A DNA stretch of 64,000 nt from an uncultured Bacteroidales bacterium. GTDB taxonomy: Bacteria > Bacteroidota > Bacteroidia > Bacteroidales > UBA932. Positions 32,262 to 41,983 of the stretch are shown here, in pieces; within the stretch, counting starts at the first letter, position 1, and each line of letters starts with the position of its first letter. The translations under genes were made by a program, and so were the position numbers. The stretch lies in contig CAKUYQ010000001.1 of the NCBI GenBank assembly GCA_934717185.1, positions 137,694 through 201,693 on the forward strand, written 5' to 3'. The notes under the pieces were generated by a model. The model had not been told where the DNA came from. It saw only the letters and a program-made list of their open reading frames with translations, and made no database searches.

Positions 32262-33440
32262 ATGGAAAACAATTATAACAACATCGCATGGCAGAACAAC
32301 GGCAAATTGAAGTTGCTGATAATAGTTGGCACTCGGCCGGAAATCATCCGTCTTGCCGCTGTCATCAACAAATGCAGAGAATACTTTGATGCTATCCTTG
32401 CCCACACAGGGCAGAACTACGACTACAACCTCAACGGAGTCTTCTTCAAGGATCTTAAGCTGAAAGACCCTGAGGTCTATATGAATGCAGTAGGCGACGA
32501 CCTTGGAGCCACAATGGGCAATATCATCAACGCCTCCTACAAGCTGATGGCTGCAATCAAGCCCGATGCCGTGTTGGTTCTCGGTGATACCAACAGCTGC
32601 CTGAGCGTCATAGGTGCCAAGAGACTCCATATCCCCATCTTCCACATGGAGGCAGGGAACAGATGCTTTGACGAATGCCTTCCTGAGGAGACCAACAGGA
32701 GGATAGTAGACATCATAAGCGATGTAAACCTCTGCTATTCTGAACACGCGAGGAGATATCTCAATTCGTCGGGAGTAGCAAAAGAGAGAACCTACGTAAC
32801 AGGGTCACCAATGGCGGAGGTTCTGCACAATAACCTAAAAGAGATTGAGGAGAGTGATGTACACAAGAGACTTGGATTGGAAAAAGGGAAATACATCCTG
32901 CTGAGCGCACACAGGGAGGAGAACATAGACACAGAGAAGAATTTCCTTAGTCTCTTCACTGCAATCAACAGAATGGCAGAGAAGTACAATATGCCCATCC
33001 TTTACAGCTGCCACCCCCGTTCAAGGAAGAGATTGGAGGCAAGCGGGTTTAAGTTAGATGAGAGGGTCATTCAGCACGAACCACTTGGTTTTCATGACTA
33101 CAACTGCTTGCAGATGAACGCCTTTGCTGTAGTTAGCGACAGCGGCACATTGCCGGAGGAATCATCCTTCTTTACCAGCGTAGGTCACAGCTTCCCGGCA
33201 GTCTGCATAAGAACCAGCACAGAGAGACCCGAGGCGTTGGACAAAGGCTGCTTCATACTTGCCGGCATAGACGAACACTCGCTGCTTCAGGCGGTAGACA
33301 CGGCCGTGGAGATGGTGCAGAACGGTGACAACGGCATCCCTGTACCCAACTACACAGACGAGAACGTCTCCACCAAAGTAGTTAAGCTCATACAGTCCTA
33401 CACCGGAATCATCAACAAGATGGTCTGGCGGAAATATTAA
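32262..33440 (+). CDS. capG: UDP-N-acetylglucosamine/FucNAc 2-epimerase family (CapG/WbjD/FnlC type)
   Basis: 392 aa, GT-B-like fold of the WecB family. Motifs: GTRPEIIRLAAVI, AHTGQNYDYNLN, LGDTNSCLS, HMEAGNRCFDECLPEETNRR, SAHREENID, SDSGTLPEESSFF and STERPEALDKG. The variant NLCYSEHARRYL and the length fit the WbjD/CapG subgroup that makes UDP-L-FucNAc, rather than WecB for ManNAc, and the upstream capE gene supports this. Start chosen at the ATG with AAGAAGAAC upstream. Confidence 0.85.
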   Translation: MENNYNNIAWQNNGKLKLLIIVGTRPEIIRLAAVINKCREYFDAILAHTGQNYDYNLNGVFFKDLKLKDPEVYMNAVGDDLGATMGNIINASYKLMAAIKPDAVLVLGDTNSCLSVIGAKRLHIPIFHMEAGNRCFDECLPEETNRRIVDIISDVNLCYSEHARRYLNSSGVAKERTYVTGSPMAEVLHNNLKEIEESDVHKRLGLEKGKYILLSAHREENIDTEKNFLSLFTAINRMAEKYNMPILYSCHPRSRKRLEASGFKLDERVIQHEPLGFHDYNCLQMNAFAVVSDSGTLPEESSFFTSVGHSFPAVCIRTSTERPEALDKGCFILAGIDEHSLLQAVDTAVEMVQNGDNGIPVPNYTDENVSTKVVKLIQSYTGIINKMVWRKY

Positions 33441-33451
33441 AATAATCTACA

Positions 33452-34684
33452 ATGAATATTACAGTAGCAGGTACAGGCTACGTAGGGTTGTCCATAGCAA
33501 CCCTGCTGGCTCAACATAACAAGGTCACTGCAGTAGACATAGTGCAGGAGAGGGTAGACCTTGTAAACAACAGGAGATCCCCCATACAGGACGATTACAT
33601 AGAGGACTACCTTGCCAACAAGCAGTTGGACCTCCGCGCAACCACCAATGCAGAGGAGGGATACAAAGATGCAGACTATGTTGTCATAGCTGCCCCAACC
33701 AACTACGACAGCATAAAGAACTTCTTTGACACAAGCGCAGTGGAGGACGTTATAGCCAAGGTTATGAAATATAACCCAACCGCCATAATGGTCATCAAAT
33801 CCACCATACCGGTAGGCTATACAGAAAGCATAAGAAAGAGGACAGGAAGCGATAACATTATCTTTGCCCCCGAGTTTTTAAGAGAGAGCAAAGCCCTCTA
33901 CGATAACCTCTATCCCAGCCGAATCATAGTAGGTTACAAACAGGGAGATGCAAGATTGGAGAAGCACGCAAGAGAGTTTGCAGCCCTCATCAAAGAGGGT
34001 GCGATAAAGGAGGATGTGCCTGTACTCTTTATGGGGTCAACAGAGGCCGAGGCTGTGAAGCTCTTTGCCAATACCTACCTTGCCCTAAGGGTATCCTATT
34101 TTAACGAGCTTGATACCTACGCAGAGCTTAAAGGGTTGGATACACAACATATCATAGACGGAGTATGCCTCGATCCAAGAATAGGAACCCACTACAACAA
34201 CCCATCCTTCGGTTACGGAGGCTACTGCCTTCCAAAAGACACCAAACAGCTCCTTGCCAACTATGAAGATGTGCCTGAAGACCTCATACGAGCCATAGTG
34301 GAGAGTAACAGGACAAGGAAAGACTTCATAGCAGACAGAGTATTGGAGAAGGCAGGCTACTACACCGCCAACAGCAGTTTCAACGCAAGACAGGAGAGGC
34401 GGTGCATCATAGGAGTCTACAGACTCACCATGAAGAGCAACAGCGACAACTTCCGCCAAAGCTCCATACAGGGTGTAATGAAGAGGGTAAAGGCCAAAGG
34501 GGCAACAGTCATCATCTACGAACCTACCTTGGAGAGTGGCACCACCTTCTTTGGCAGCGAGGTGGTCAACAACTTGGAAGAGTTCAAACGCCGCAGCCAA
34601 GCCATCATAGCCAACCGCTACGACAGCTGCCTGGATGATGTAAAAGATAAGGTCTACACCCGAGACATCTTCAAAAGAGACTAA
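33452..34684 (+). CDS. ugd: UDP-glucose/GDP-mannose dehydrogenase family (probable Ugd)
   Basis: 410 aa. Rossmann motif GTGYVGLSIATLLAQ (~7-21), APTNYD, STIPVGYTES, FLRES, the central helix with NTYLALRVSYFNELDTYAE, and the catalytic Cys in YGGYCLPKDTKQL. The enzyme oxidises a nucleotide hexose to its uronate. UDP-glucose to UDP-GlcA is the most likely reaction because a UDP-GlcA 4-epimerase gene follows 21 bp later. Confidence 0.9.
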   Translation: MNITVAGTGYVGLSIATLLAQHNKVTAVDIVQERVDLVNNRRSPIQDDYIEDYLANKQLDLRATTNAEEGYKDADYVVIAAPTNYDSIKNFFDTSAVEDVIAKVMKYNPTAIMVIKSTIPVGYTESIRKRTGSDNIIFAPEFLRESKALYDNLYPSRIIVGYKQGDARLEKHAREFAALIKEGAIKEDVPVLFMGSTEAEAVKLFANTYLALRVSYFNELDTYAELKGLDTQHIIDGVCLDPRIGTHYNNPSFGYGGYCLPKDTKQLLANYEDVPEDLIRAIVESNRTRKDFIADRVLEKAGYYTANSSFNARQERRCIIGVYRLTMKSNSDNFRQSSIQGVMKRVKAKGATVIIYEPTLESGTTFFGSEVVNNLEEFKRRSQAIIANRYDSCLDDVKDKVYTRDIFKRD

Positions 34685-34705
34685 ACGGCAGAACAGGATA
34701 CAGCT

Positions 34706-35767
34706 ATGGTACAGAATAACGTTTCACTGAAGGGAAAAACTATCCTTGTAACAGGTGCTGCAGGGTTCATTGGGAGCAACCTTGTAAAGAGACTCTTTAA
34801 GGAGGTAGAAGATATAAGGATAATAGGGATAGACAGCATAACCGATTACTACGATGTTAACATCAAGTATGAACGGTTAAAAGCGATAGAGTCACTCAGC
34901 AGAGACTGGACCTTTGTAAAAGGCTCCATAGCAGACAGAGAGATTGTAAGGAAGCTCTTTACCGAAAACAGAATAGCCGTTGTGGTAAACCTTGCGGCGC
35001 AGGCGGGGGTGAGATACTCAATCACCAACCCCGATGCCTATATGGAGAGCAATATCATGGGGTTCTACAATATCCTTGAAGCGTGCAGGCATCATGAGGT
35101 AGAGCACCTTGTATATGCCTCATCATCATCGGTATACGGGGCAAACAAGAAGGTTCCGTATTCAACTGATGATAAGGTGGACAACCCCATATCGCTCTAT
35201 GCCGCCACCAAAAAGAGCAACGAGCTTATAGCACACTGTTACAGTAAGTTGTACAATATACCATCAACGGGATTGAGGTTCTTTACAGTCTATGGCCCTG
35301 CAGGCCGGCCGGATATGGCATATTTTGGCTTCACCGACAAATTAAGGGCGGGGAAGAGGATTCAGATCTTCAACTACGGCAACTGCAAGAGAGACTTTAC
35401 GTATGTAGATGATATAGTGGAGGGTGTGGTTAGAGTCATGCAGCATGCTCCTGAAAAACAGACGGGTGAAGACGGGCTTCCCGTACCTCCGTATAAGATC
35501 TATAACATAGGCAATAACTCGCCGGAGAATCTGCTGGACTTTGTGACCATACTTCAGGAGGAGCTTGTCCGTGCGGGTGTGTTGCCAGGGGATTATGACT
35601 TTGAGGCACACAAGGAGTTGGTGCCAATGCAGCCGGGAGATGTACCTGTGACATACGCAGACACAAGTGCATTGGAGGAGGACTTTGGATTCAAGCCAAG
35701 CACAAGCTTGAGAGAAGGGTTGAGGCGGTTTGCAGAGTGGTATGGCAGATACTATGGCAAACAGTAG
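34706..35767 (+). CDS. UDP-glucuronate 4-epimerase (CapI-type SDR)
   Basis: 353 aa. Extended-SDR motifs: TGAAGFIGSNLVKRL, NLAAQAGVRYSITNPDAYMESN (typical of CapI/LspL), SSSSVYG, the catalytic YAATKKSNEL, and RFFTVYGPAGRPDMAYF. It converts UDP-GlcA to UDP-GalA. It directly follows the dehydrogenase that supplies its substrate, which supports an acidic capsule. Confidence 0.9.
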   Translation: MVQNNVSLKGKTILVTGAAGFIGSNLVKRLFKEVEDIRIIGIDSITDYYDVNIKYERLKAIESLSRDWTFVKGSIADREIVRKLFTENRIAVVVNLAAQAGVRYSITNPDAYMESNIMGFYNILEACRHHEVEHLVYASSSSVYGANKKVPYSTDDKVDNPISLYAATKKSNELIAHCYSKLYNIPSTGLRFFTVYGPAGRPDMAYFGFTDKLRAGKRIQIFNYGNCKRDFTYVDDIVEGVVRVMQHAPEKQTGEDGLPVPPYKIYNIGNNSPENLLDFVTILQEELVRAGVLPGDYDFEAHKELVPMQPGDVPVTYADTSALEEDFGFKPSTSLREGLRRFAEWYGRYYGKQ

Positions 35768-35905
35768 AAAAAATTGATGCATATTAAAACAATATGGATT
35801 CAATTATAGTAAATTTTGCTACAATTGGCACGATGTGGTGTTGGCAACCAAAATTGGAGATGGCAAGATAGTCATTAGCTCTAATAAAATACTTAGGAAG
35901 TTATT

Positions 35906-36319
35906 ATGGAATCAAAAACATATCTAATCCCTCTTAACATGGACTACGAGCAGCGTATTTTCAATAATATGAATTTAGATTATGACTGCTACACCATTGG
36001 TAAATTAATGTACAATGAGAGGCAGAATATAGGGAGTCTTGCCGCTAAAGGGAAGTATCGTGAGGCTGCATTGTTATTTTTGCAGTTGACAAGGTCTATG
36101 TGCATACATTTTATTGAGGATAGACATTGGGAGTATTTTGACGATATGTATTCTCCTGAGTATGAAATAGAAAATCTGAAAAAGATGTTTGGAGAGTATG
36201 CTGCAAGTGGAAAATTACCTGTTTCAGTGAATGAATACATACACAAAGCCTGGAAAGAGATAGCGGAAACTGAGAGTTGCAGAGAGTATGGAATTCCAAG
36301 AGATGAACTGCCGTTTTAA
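35906..36319 (+). CDS. Hypothetical protein in capsule locus
   Basis: 137 aa, no signal peptide, mixed alpha-helical. Notable segments: DYDCYTIGKLMYNERQNIGSLAAKGKYREAALLFLQLTRS and a Pro-containing tail GIPRDELPF. The Tyr/Glu-rich helices suggest a small soluble protein. I do not recognise the family. It lies between the nucleotide-sugar genes and the flippase gene, after a 138-bp spacer without other features. Confidence 0.6.
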   Translation: MESKTYLIPLNMDYEQRIFNNMNLDYDCYTIGKLMYNERQNIGSLAAKGKYREAALLFLQLTRSMCIHFIEDRHWEYFDDMYSPEYEIENLKKMFGEYAASGKLPVSVNEYIHKAWKEIAETESCREYGIPRDELPF

Positions 36320-36503
36320 ATTAGTGTCCGGAGATACAGGCATCTCTTGGCATGTTAAAAATACCGGCTGTACAATAAATTTTGACAAATTTTTTCAAGT
36401 CAATTTACGAAAATCACACAAAAATGGGGAAATCAGAGATAAGGCATGGCTCAAATGCCTATTGTTTAATCGTTTCCAATTTTTGACCACTAACACAAAT
36501 AAT

Positions 36504-38033
36504 ATGTCAGATAATTTATCTGGAAATAGCAGAATGGCAAGGAATACCATATTTCTTTATATAAGAATGGCGTTCGTTATGCTAGTAACTCTATATATTT
36601 CCAGGGTCACATTACAGACTCTAGGAGTTGAAGACTTCGGTGTGTATAATGTGGTTGCAGGCTTTGTATCAATGTTTACATTTTTGAATGCATCTCTCAC
36701 AGCTTGTATTCAAAGATATTACAACTTTGAACATGGAAAGAATGGCAGTATTGGATTTAAAAATGTATATATCACGTCATTTTATATTCAGTTGGCGATA
36801 TCTATAGTTATTTTATTTTTGGTAGAAACCATTGGTTTATGGTATCTAAATAATAAACTCGTCATTCCTGAAAAAAGTATGACATCTGCTAATATTCTTT
36901 TTCAATCTTCTGTACTATCCATGATATTAGTCATTATGGAAGTGCCGTATTCGGCTTCTATTATAGCGAAGGAAAAGATGGACTATTATGCATTTGTAGG
37001 CATTGCTGATGTGATTTTAAAGTTAATCATTGTCATCGCATTACCATTTCTCCCATTTGAAAAACTTTCAACTTATGGAATTTTACTGATGTTTGTCTCT
37101 TTTATTGACTTTCTACTTTATTATGTGTATGCTAAAAAGAACATACAAGAGATAAAACTCTCTTTATCGTTTGATACAGGACTATTCAGATCAATGTTAT
37201 CATTCTCTGGATGGAGTTTCCTTGGCTCGTTTGCTCAAATAGTACGTAATCAAGGATTGAACATATTGCTGAACCTGTTCTTTGGCCCTGCTATAAATGC
37301 TGCTCGTGGTATTTCTTATCAGGTAAAAACAGCAATTTCCTGCTTTATGGCAAATATTCCAACCGCAGCTCGTCCTCAACTTGTAGAAGCTTATGCAAAG
37401 GGGGCATATGAAAGATCTAAGAATATATTGTTTTCAGTAAGCAAGGCTTGCTTCTTTCTAATCTATATTGTGGCGCTACCAGTAGCTTATGAGATGGATT
37501 ATTTACTGCATTTATGGTTAGGTGAAATGGTTCCAGGATACACGGTTGTCTTTTCACAGATCATTCTGATTATTGCGATTGTAGAGGCTTATAATTGGCC
37601 TATATCAATGATTATATATGCCTCAGGTAAAATTAGTAAATACAACATTGTCACAAGCTTGATAGGTATAATTGTTCTTCCTTTGTGTTATATAGCACTC
37701 GTATGGAAGGCAGATCCTCTTGTGATATATATCATTAGTTTGTTAATTAGTATATCTGTGCAGATTGCAAGTATAGTGTGTATGCAGTCTGTAGTCAATA
37801 TTCGTATTGCAGATTATTGCAGGTCTGTGCTAGTACCGTCAATGTATGTCTGCTTGCTATCAATTTTTGTTCCTTTTGCAATTGTGTCTTTAATGCCGGA
37901 TGGATTTGCAAGATTAGTTGTAAATTGCGTCGTTTCCATGCCCATTACGGGAATACTGTGCTATTTTATTGGACTAAATGATCAAGAAAGATCATTGGTG
38001 AATCAATTTGCTAAAAAAATAAAAAAAAAGTGA
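36504..38033 (+). CDS. wzx: Wzx-type polysaccharide flippase
   Basis: 509 aa from the ATG at 36504. The open frame reaches back to 36288 but that would overlap the previous gene, and the protein family starts near MSDNLSGNSRMARNTIF. About 12-14 transmembrane helices, MATE/MOP fold, opening with LYIRMAFVMLVTLYISRVTLQTLGVEDFG split across the first helices, a pattern typical of Bacteroides Wzx proteins. It flips the lipid-linked repeat unit across the inner membrane. The coding sequence is clearly more AT-rich than the genes before it. Confidence 0.88.
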   Translation: MSDNLSGNSRMARNTIFLYIRMAFVMLVTLYISRVTLQTLGVEDFGVYNVVAGFVSMFTFLNASLTACIQRYYNFEHGKNGSIGFKNVYITSFYIQLAISIVILFLVETIGLWYLNNKLVIPEKSMTSANILFQSSVLSMILVIMEVPYSASIIAKEKMDYYAFVGIADVILKLIIVIALPFLPFEKLSTYGILLMFVSFIDFLLYYVYAKKNIQEIKLSLSFDTGLFRSMLSFSGWSFLGSFAQIVRNQGLNILLNLFFGPAINAARGISYQVKTAISCFMANIPTAARPQLVEAYAKGAYERSKNILFSVSKACFFLIYIVALPVAYEMDYLLHLWLGEMVPGYTVVFSQIILIIAIVEAYNWPISMIIYASGKISKYNIVTSLIGIIVLPLCYIALVWKADPLVIYIISLLISISVQIASIVCMQSVVNIRIADYCRSVLVPSMYVCLLSIFVPFAIVSLMPDGFARLVVNCVVSMPITGILCYFIGLNDQERSLVNQFAKKIKKK

Positions 38034-38038
38034 TAAAT

Positions 38039-39298
38039 ATGTTGTTTGGACAATACGATGAGGTAACTATTCATCCTTTAAAATACATGTTAGTATTCTT
38101 AGTTATAACAGAGCTATTATTCTTTTTAGGGCCAATAGATTACGAAATTCGAAAGCCTTGGTTAATGGTATTTTATTTTGTAGTCGTGAATATTGCATTA
38201 TATTGGGGCTATACCTCTGCAATTAAAAGATTTAGGCCATCATCTTGTGCTATTAACCTTTCTACTATCCAGTTGCTTCTATTACTGGGATTTTTCCTGC
38301 AACTTGAGTATATGATTCAAAAATGGGCTTCACACGGATTGTCCTTTTCGCTGCAATCATTATTGTTGGCTTTAACTAATCCTGGTGATGCATATAAAGG
38401 AGAGTCGTTATCTACTATAAATGTGAACATTATTACAGACGTTTTTTTATCTCCATTTAGGTGGGCAGCAATACCATTAGGTGTTTGTACCTGGAATAGA
38501 TTGAATAAATTTTTCAAGTTTGTCGTAATCCTAACAGGTGCAGTATATGTGTTTACTTGGTTAGGTATAGGCACGAGAAAAGGTTTGATGGACTTGATAC
38601 TGATGTTGTATTTCTTAATTATTGCCGCTTGTCCTTCTATACTAAGAGATACAATTAAAAGAAAAAAGTTAAAAACAGTTGTGGCATCATTATTAGTGCT
38701 GTTCATTATGTTTTTTGTTTTCTCAAACCTTTCACGAGGTGGTATGGCAAACTTTACAGATTTGCAAGATTTAAGAGTTAATCAATATAGACCTTTTTAT
38801 ACAAAGATTTTTTCGCCTAATGCACTAGCGGCATTGTCAGAAATTACAAGTTATTTGTGTCAAGGATATTGTGCGTTAAACATTGCAATTTCTGATATTG
38901 GAATTATTCCGCCAACATTTGGAGGTTCAAGTATGTTATTATGGCTATGGCTTGAACGTTTTTTTGGATATAATCCTATACCAGATACTTATATGGCAAT
39001 CCTTGAGAATAATTATGGAATTGGCATGTATGAACATTGGCATTCTATCTATCTTTGGTGGGCAAATGATGTCACATTTATTGGAGTTCCCTTTGTTATT
39101 TACCTTATAGGGCGATATTTGTGTAGAACTTGGATGGATAGCGTGGCAAACCAAAACCCGTTTGCATTCCCTATGTGTGCCTTTATGATTGTTATGGTTT
39201 TTTATTTTTTTGCTAACAATCAAGTATTCTCTTTTAGTCTTGAAGCTTTTGTACTGAGTGCTTTCATATATAAATTTTCAAAATATGTAATTACTTAG
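38039..39298 (+). CDS. wzy: Wzy-like O-antigen/capsule polymerase
   Basis: 419 aa, from the ATG at 38039, 5 bp after wzx; a GTG overlapping the wzx stop is the alternative. About 10-12 membrane helices with one long external loop (~230-340) containing NLSRGGMANFTDLQ and YRPFYTKIF. Wzy proteins are too divergent for certain motif calls. The call rests on topology and position next to wzx. Confidence 0.7.
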   Translation: MLFGQYDEVTIHPLKYMLVFLVITELLFFLGPIDYEIRKPWLMVFYFVVVNIALYWGYTSAIKRFRPSSCAINLSTIQLLLLLGFFLQLEYMIQKWASHGLSFSLQSLLLALTNPGDAYKGESLSTINVNIITDVFLSPFRWAAIPLGVCTWNRLNKFFKFVVILTGAVYVFTWLGIGTRKGLMDLILMLYFLIIAACPSILRDTIKRKKLKTVVASLLVLFIMFFVFSNLSRGGMANFTDLQDLRVNQYRPFYTKIFSPNALAALSEITSYLCQGYCALNIAISDIGIIPPTFGGSSMLLWLWLERFFGYNPIPDTYMAILENNYGIGMYEHWHSIYLWWANDVTFIGVPFVIYLIGRYLCRTWMDSVANQNPFAFPMCAFMIVMVFYFFANNQVFSFSLEAFVLSAFIYKFSKYVIT

Positions 39299-39612
39299 GT
39301 GCTGTACATAGAGTTTAACTATCCATTGTACATTGCCAATAATTCAAAAGATGAGACTACATCAATGCGAGGAGTGGCAGAAGAACTTTTGTTCTGCTGG
39401 TATTGAGTTTAGGCTTACTATAAACTATTTTTTAATAAGGTTGTGTGAGACTAATTCGATTGCCTCACGAGGGGAAAAATGACAAAAAATAGAAACAGGC
39501 AAAGTGTACTACGGTAAGGTTATATCGGATTATGTGTTGATGGCAGCTTACAACTACGAGTTGATTGCGTCCCCCACGCATGAGTTACTGAAGCAAAAAA
39601 ATTCTCAATCAT
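39299..39612 (+). pseudogene. Spacer with possible gene remnants
   Basis: 313 bp between wzy and the acyltransferase. Two short frames have protein-like composition: one from ~39351 (MRLHQCEEWQKNF…, 43 codons) and one near 39502-39620 (…GKVYYGKVISDYVLMAAYN…). Neither has a start signal. They may be leftovers of a lost capsule gene. Confidence 0.3.
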
Positions 39613-40722
39613 ATGGATGATGGTAAAATAAAAAGACATATTGGCATTGAACTTCTTCGTGTTGTCTCAATGCTGATGATTATAACATTGCATTGGGGTG
39701 GTTTTGGAATAAAGATTATAGAATTGATTCCATACTCTTTTGAATGGTTCTTTGCTTGGACAGTAAGAGGTTTTGCATACATGTCAGTAAATACTTATGT
39801 TTTAATCTCTGCTTACTTCCTATATCATAGATGTGGCGGGCATAAAAAGCTATTCCAGTTATGGCTTGAAGTTGTTGTATATTCATTAGGTATCTATCTA
39901 ATAACAATAGTTACAGGAAATACACAGCTATCCTTTAAAGGGCTACTACATTATACTACTCCAATATTAAGTATGGCATATTGGTTTGTCACATCTTATG
40001 TAGGCATGTTTTTTCTTTCTCCATTCTTGAATAAATCATTGCAATCTTTGGAACTGAAAGAGCATAGAAATCTTTGCATCTTATTGTGTGTACTTTTTAG
40101 TATCGTTCCAAATTTTTTCTTTTGGAGTACCTGGTTGAATTGGGGGTCAAGTTGTGGCATCGTATGGTTTGTTGTCCTATATGTGATTGGAGCGTATATA
40201 AGGCGATTAAGCGATACTAACGAGCTTAACATTCCAAAAGTCAAACTGTGGAGAGTTGCTGCCCTTTCGTGGTTATTGCCAGTTTTTTCCAAGATAATTA
40301 TAGCTTTGTTGTCCCAAATATTGACAGGAGATATAGTTGGTAGTTCTGTATTTTACATGAATAATTCGGTTATCGTTTTAGCTGGTAGCATATTTACATT
40401 CCTTGCATTCAGGTCGATGGACATCACGAATGTACGCATATATAAAGTAATATTGTTTCTATCACAAGGATCATTTGCTGTTTACTTAATTCATGAACAC
40501 GGCTGTTTGCGAGATATAATTTGGAATTTTGTAGGTGAACATACTCATCGAGACTCTTGGTTAATAGTTGTTGATTATTTTGCAACAGTAGTATGTATCT
40601 ACTCGTTTTGTGTTGTAGTTGACTATTTACGTAGCAAACTATTCAAACTTGTCAATGTTGACTCACTTTGTAATAGATTATCAAAAAATTGCGATTCATT
40701 ATACAATCGATTCTTGGCATAG
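39613..40722 (+). CDS. Membrane acyltransferase (acyltransferase-3 family)
   Basis: 369 aa, about 10 transmembrane helices. The N-terminus GIELLRVVSMLMIITLHWGGFG carries the family His in the first helix. It also has a WFVTSYVGMFFLSPFLN segment and AVYLIHEHGCLRDIIW near the end. Such enzymes add acetyl or similar groups to surface polysaccharides. The acceptor sugar is not predictable. Confidence 0.85.
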   Translation: MDDGKIKRHIGIELLRVVSMLMIITLHWGGFGIKIIELIPYSFEWFFAWTVRGFAYMSVNTYVLISAYFLYHRCGGHKKLFQLWLEVVVYSLGIYLITIVTGNTQLSFKGLLHYTTPILSMAYWFVTSYVGMFFLSPFLNKSLQSLELKEHRNLCILLCVLFSIVPNFFFWSTWLNWGSSCGIVWFVVLYVIGAYIRRLSDTNELNIPKVKLWRVAALSWLLPVFSKIIIALLSQILTGDIVGSSVFYMNNSVIVLAGSIFTFLAFRSMDITNVRIYKVILFLSQGSFAVYLIHEHGCLRDIIWNFVGEHTHRDSWLIVVDYFATVVCIYSFCVVVDYLRSKLFKLVNVDSLCNRLSKNCDSLYNRFLA

Positions 40723-40749
40723 TTAAGAATAGTCAAAAATTTTTGCAAT

Positions 40750-41970
40750 ATGGCAGATAGAATTATTGTGTGTCAAATAGGCGCTCGTCATAGATATTTG
40801 ATACCTCAAATATTATACAGGTCTGGTATGCTTTATAAACTGTATACCGACTCAACAAACAAAAGTTTATTAGGAAGAATAGCGTCAAGTCTATCAAAAT
40901 TTGGAGTAAGACCTGCTCCTATACAGAGACTTGTTAGGAGAACCCCTAATCTTCCTAATGCGATTTTGAATACAACGGATGTCCTTACATATAAACAATG
41001 GGCAATGTGCATTGTAGGCAAGCCAAAATATGATTTGATGGAACTACCATACCGAGGAATTGCAAATAAATGCCAGCAATGGGGAGTTGAAGGAGCTGAT
41101 TGTGTGTATGGCATGTATTTCGAGAATTTTGAGTTTTTGAAGTTTGCAAAAAATAAAGGACTCAAAGTCGTTGTGGATATTTATGAACGGCCAATGACTT
41201 ATAAATTGATTTCAGATGAGATTCGTCAAAATCCTGAGTATAGCGTATTTAATGACATGATTGAAAGTAATGACATCAAACATGTTATCAGAATGAAATA
41301 TATTGAAGAACTTCTTGCTTTGGCAGATCACTATACAGTTCCTTCAAAATATGTTATTGAATCCCTAAATATATTCTCTAATTTTGATATTAATAAAGTT
41401 CATTTACAGCCATATGCATCAAGTATAACAACAAGAGAATATCAATATAATCCTCATAAACATAGAGTGTTGTTTGTTGGTAGTGATCCTGTTATCAAAG
41501 GCCTTTTGTATTGTGCTAAAGCTGCAACTATCTTAAAAGAGAAATATCCAGATTTGGATTTCCGTGTTGCCGGAGGTGGTCATGATATAGAAAAAGTAAA
41601 GCAGCATCCTTCATTTAAAAATCTAAAATTCATAGGATTTCTAAACAAAACTGACCTTGAAAAAGAGTATCGTGAAGCAGAAGTCTTTGTGTTTCCTACT
41701 TTGTTTGAGGGTTTTGCAGGTTCAATAATTGAAGCTGCTTCTTGTGGATGTCCAATAGTGACCACAAGAAATGCTGGAGGAGATCCTGATGAGTTTCCTG
41801 CTATTTTTATTCGGGAAAAGAATGTAGATGACATCATTGCTGCAGTAAGCAGTATTTTTGAAAACAGTACCTATAGAGATACTCTTTCAAAAGCCGCATA
41901 CAATTATTCAAGTATATTTTCTCCTCATTCATATTCAGAATTTCTAGTTTCTTTCTTTAAGTCTGTATAA
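40750..41970 (+). CDS. Glycosyltransferase family 4-like (GT-B)
   Basis: 406 aa. The C-terminal GT-B domain is clear: HRVLFVGSDPVIKGL, FRVAGGGHD, and the nucleotide-sugar-binding stretch VFVFPTLFEGFAGSIIEAASCG followed by PIVTTRNAGG. The Glu pair of the EX7E motif is present (EGFAGSIIEA). The N-terminal domain is divergent, as usual for acceptor-binding halves. Retaining glycosyltransferase, probably adding one sugar of the repeat unit. Confidence 0.85.
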   Translation: MADRIIVCQIGARHRYLIPQILYRSGMLYKLYTDSTNKSLLGRIASSLSKFGVRPAPIQRLVRRTPNLPNAILNTTDVLTYKQWAMCIVGKPKYDLMELPYRGIANKCQQWGVEGADCVYGMYFENFEFLKFAKNKGLKVVVDIYERPMTYKLISDEIRQNPEYSVFNDMIESNDIKHVIRMKYIEELLALADHYTVPSKYVIESLNIFSNFDINKVHLQPYASSITTREYQYNPHKHRVLFVGSDPVIKGLLYCAKAATILKEKYPDLDFRVAGGGHDIEKVKQHPSFKNLKFIGFLNKTDLEKEYREAEVFVFPTLFEGFAGSIIEAASCGCPIVTTRNAGGDPDEFPAIFIREKNVDDIIAAVSSIFENSTYRDTLSKAAYNYSSIFSPHSYSEFLVSFFKSV

Positions 41971-41983
41971 CATTTTTATATCT

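Noticed and set aside
36288..36503. Upstream extension of the flippase frame by 72 codons
   Set aside because: It would overlap the preceding gene, and the family N-terminus matches the ATG at 36504.
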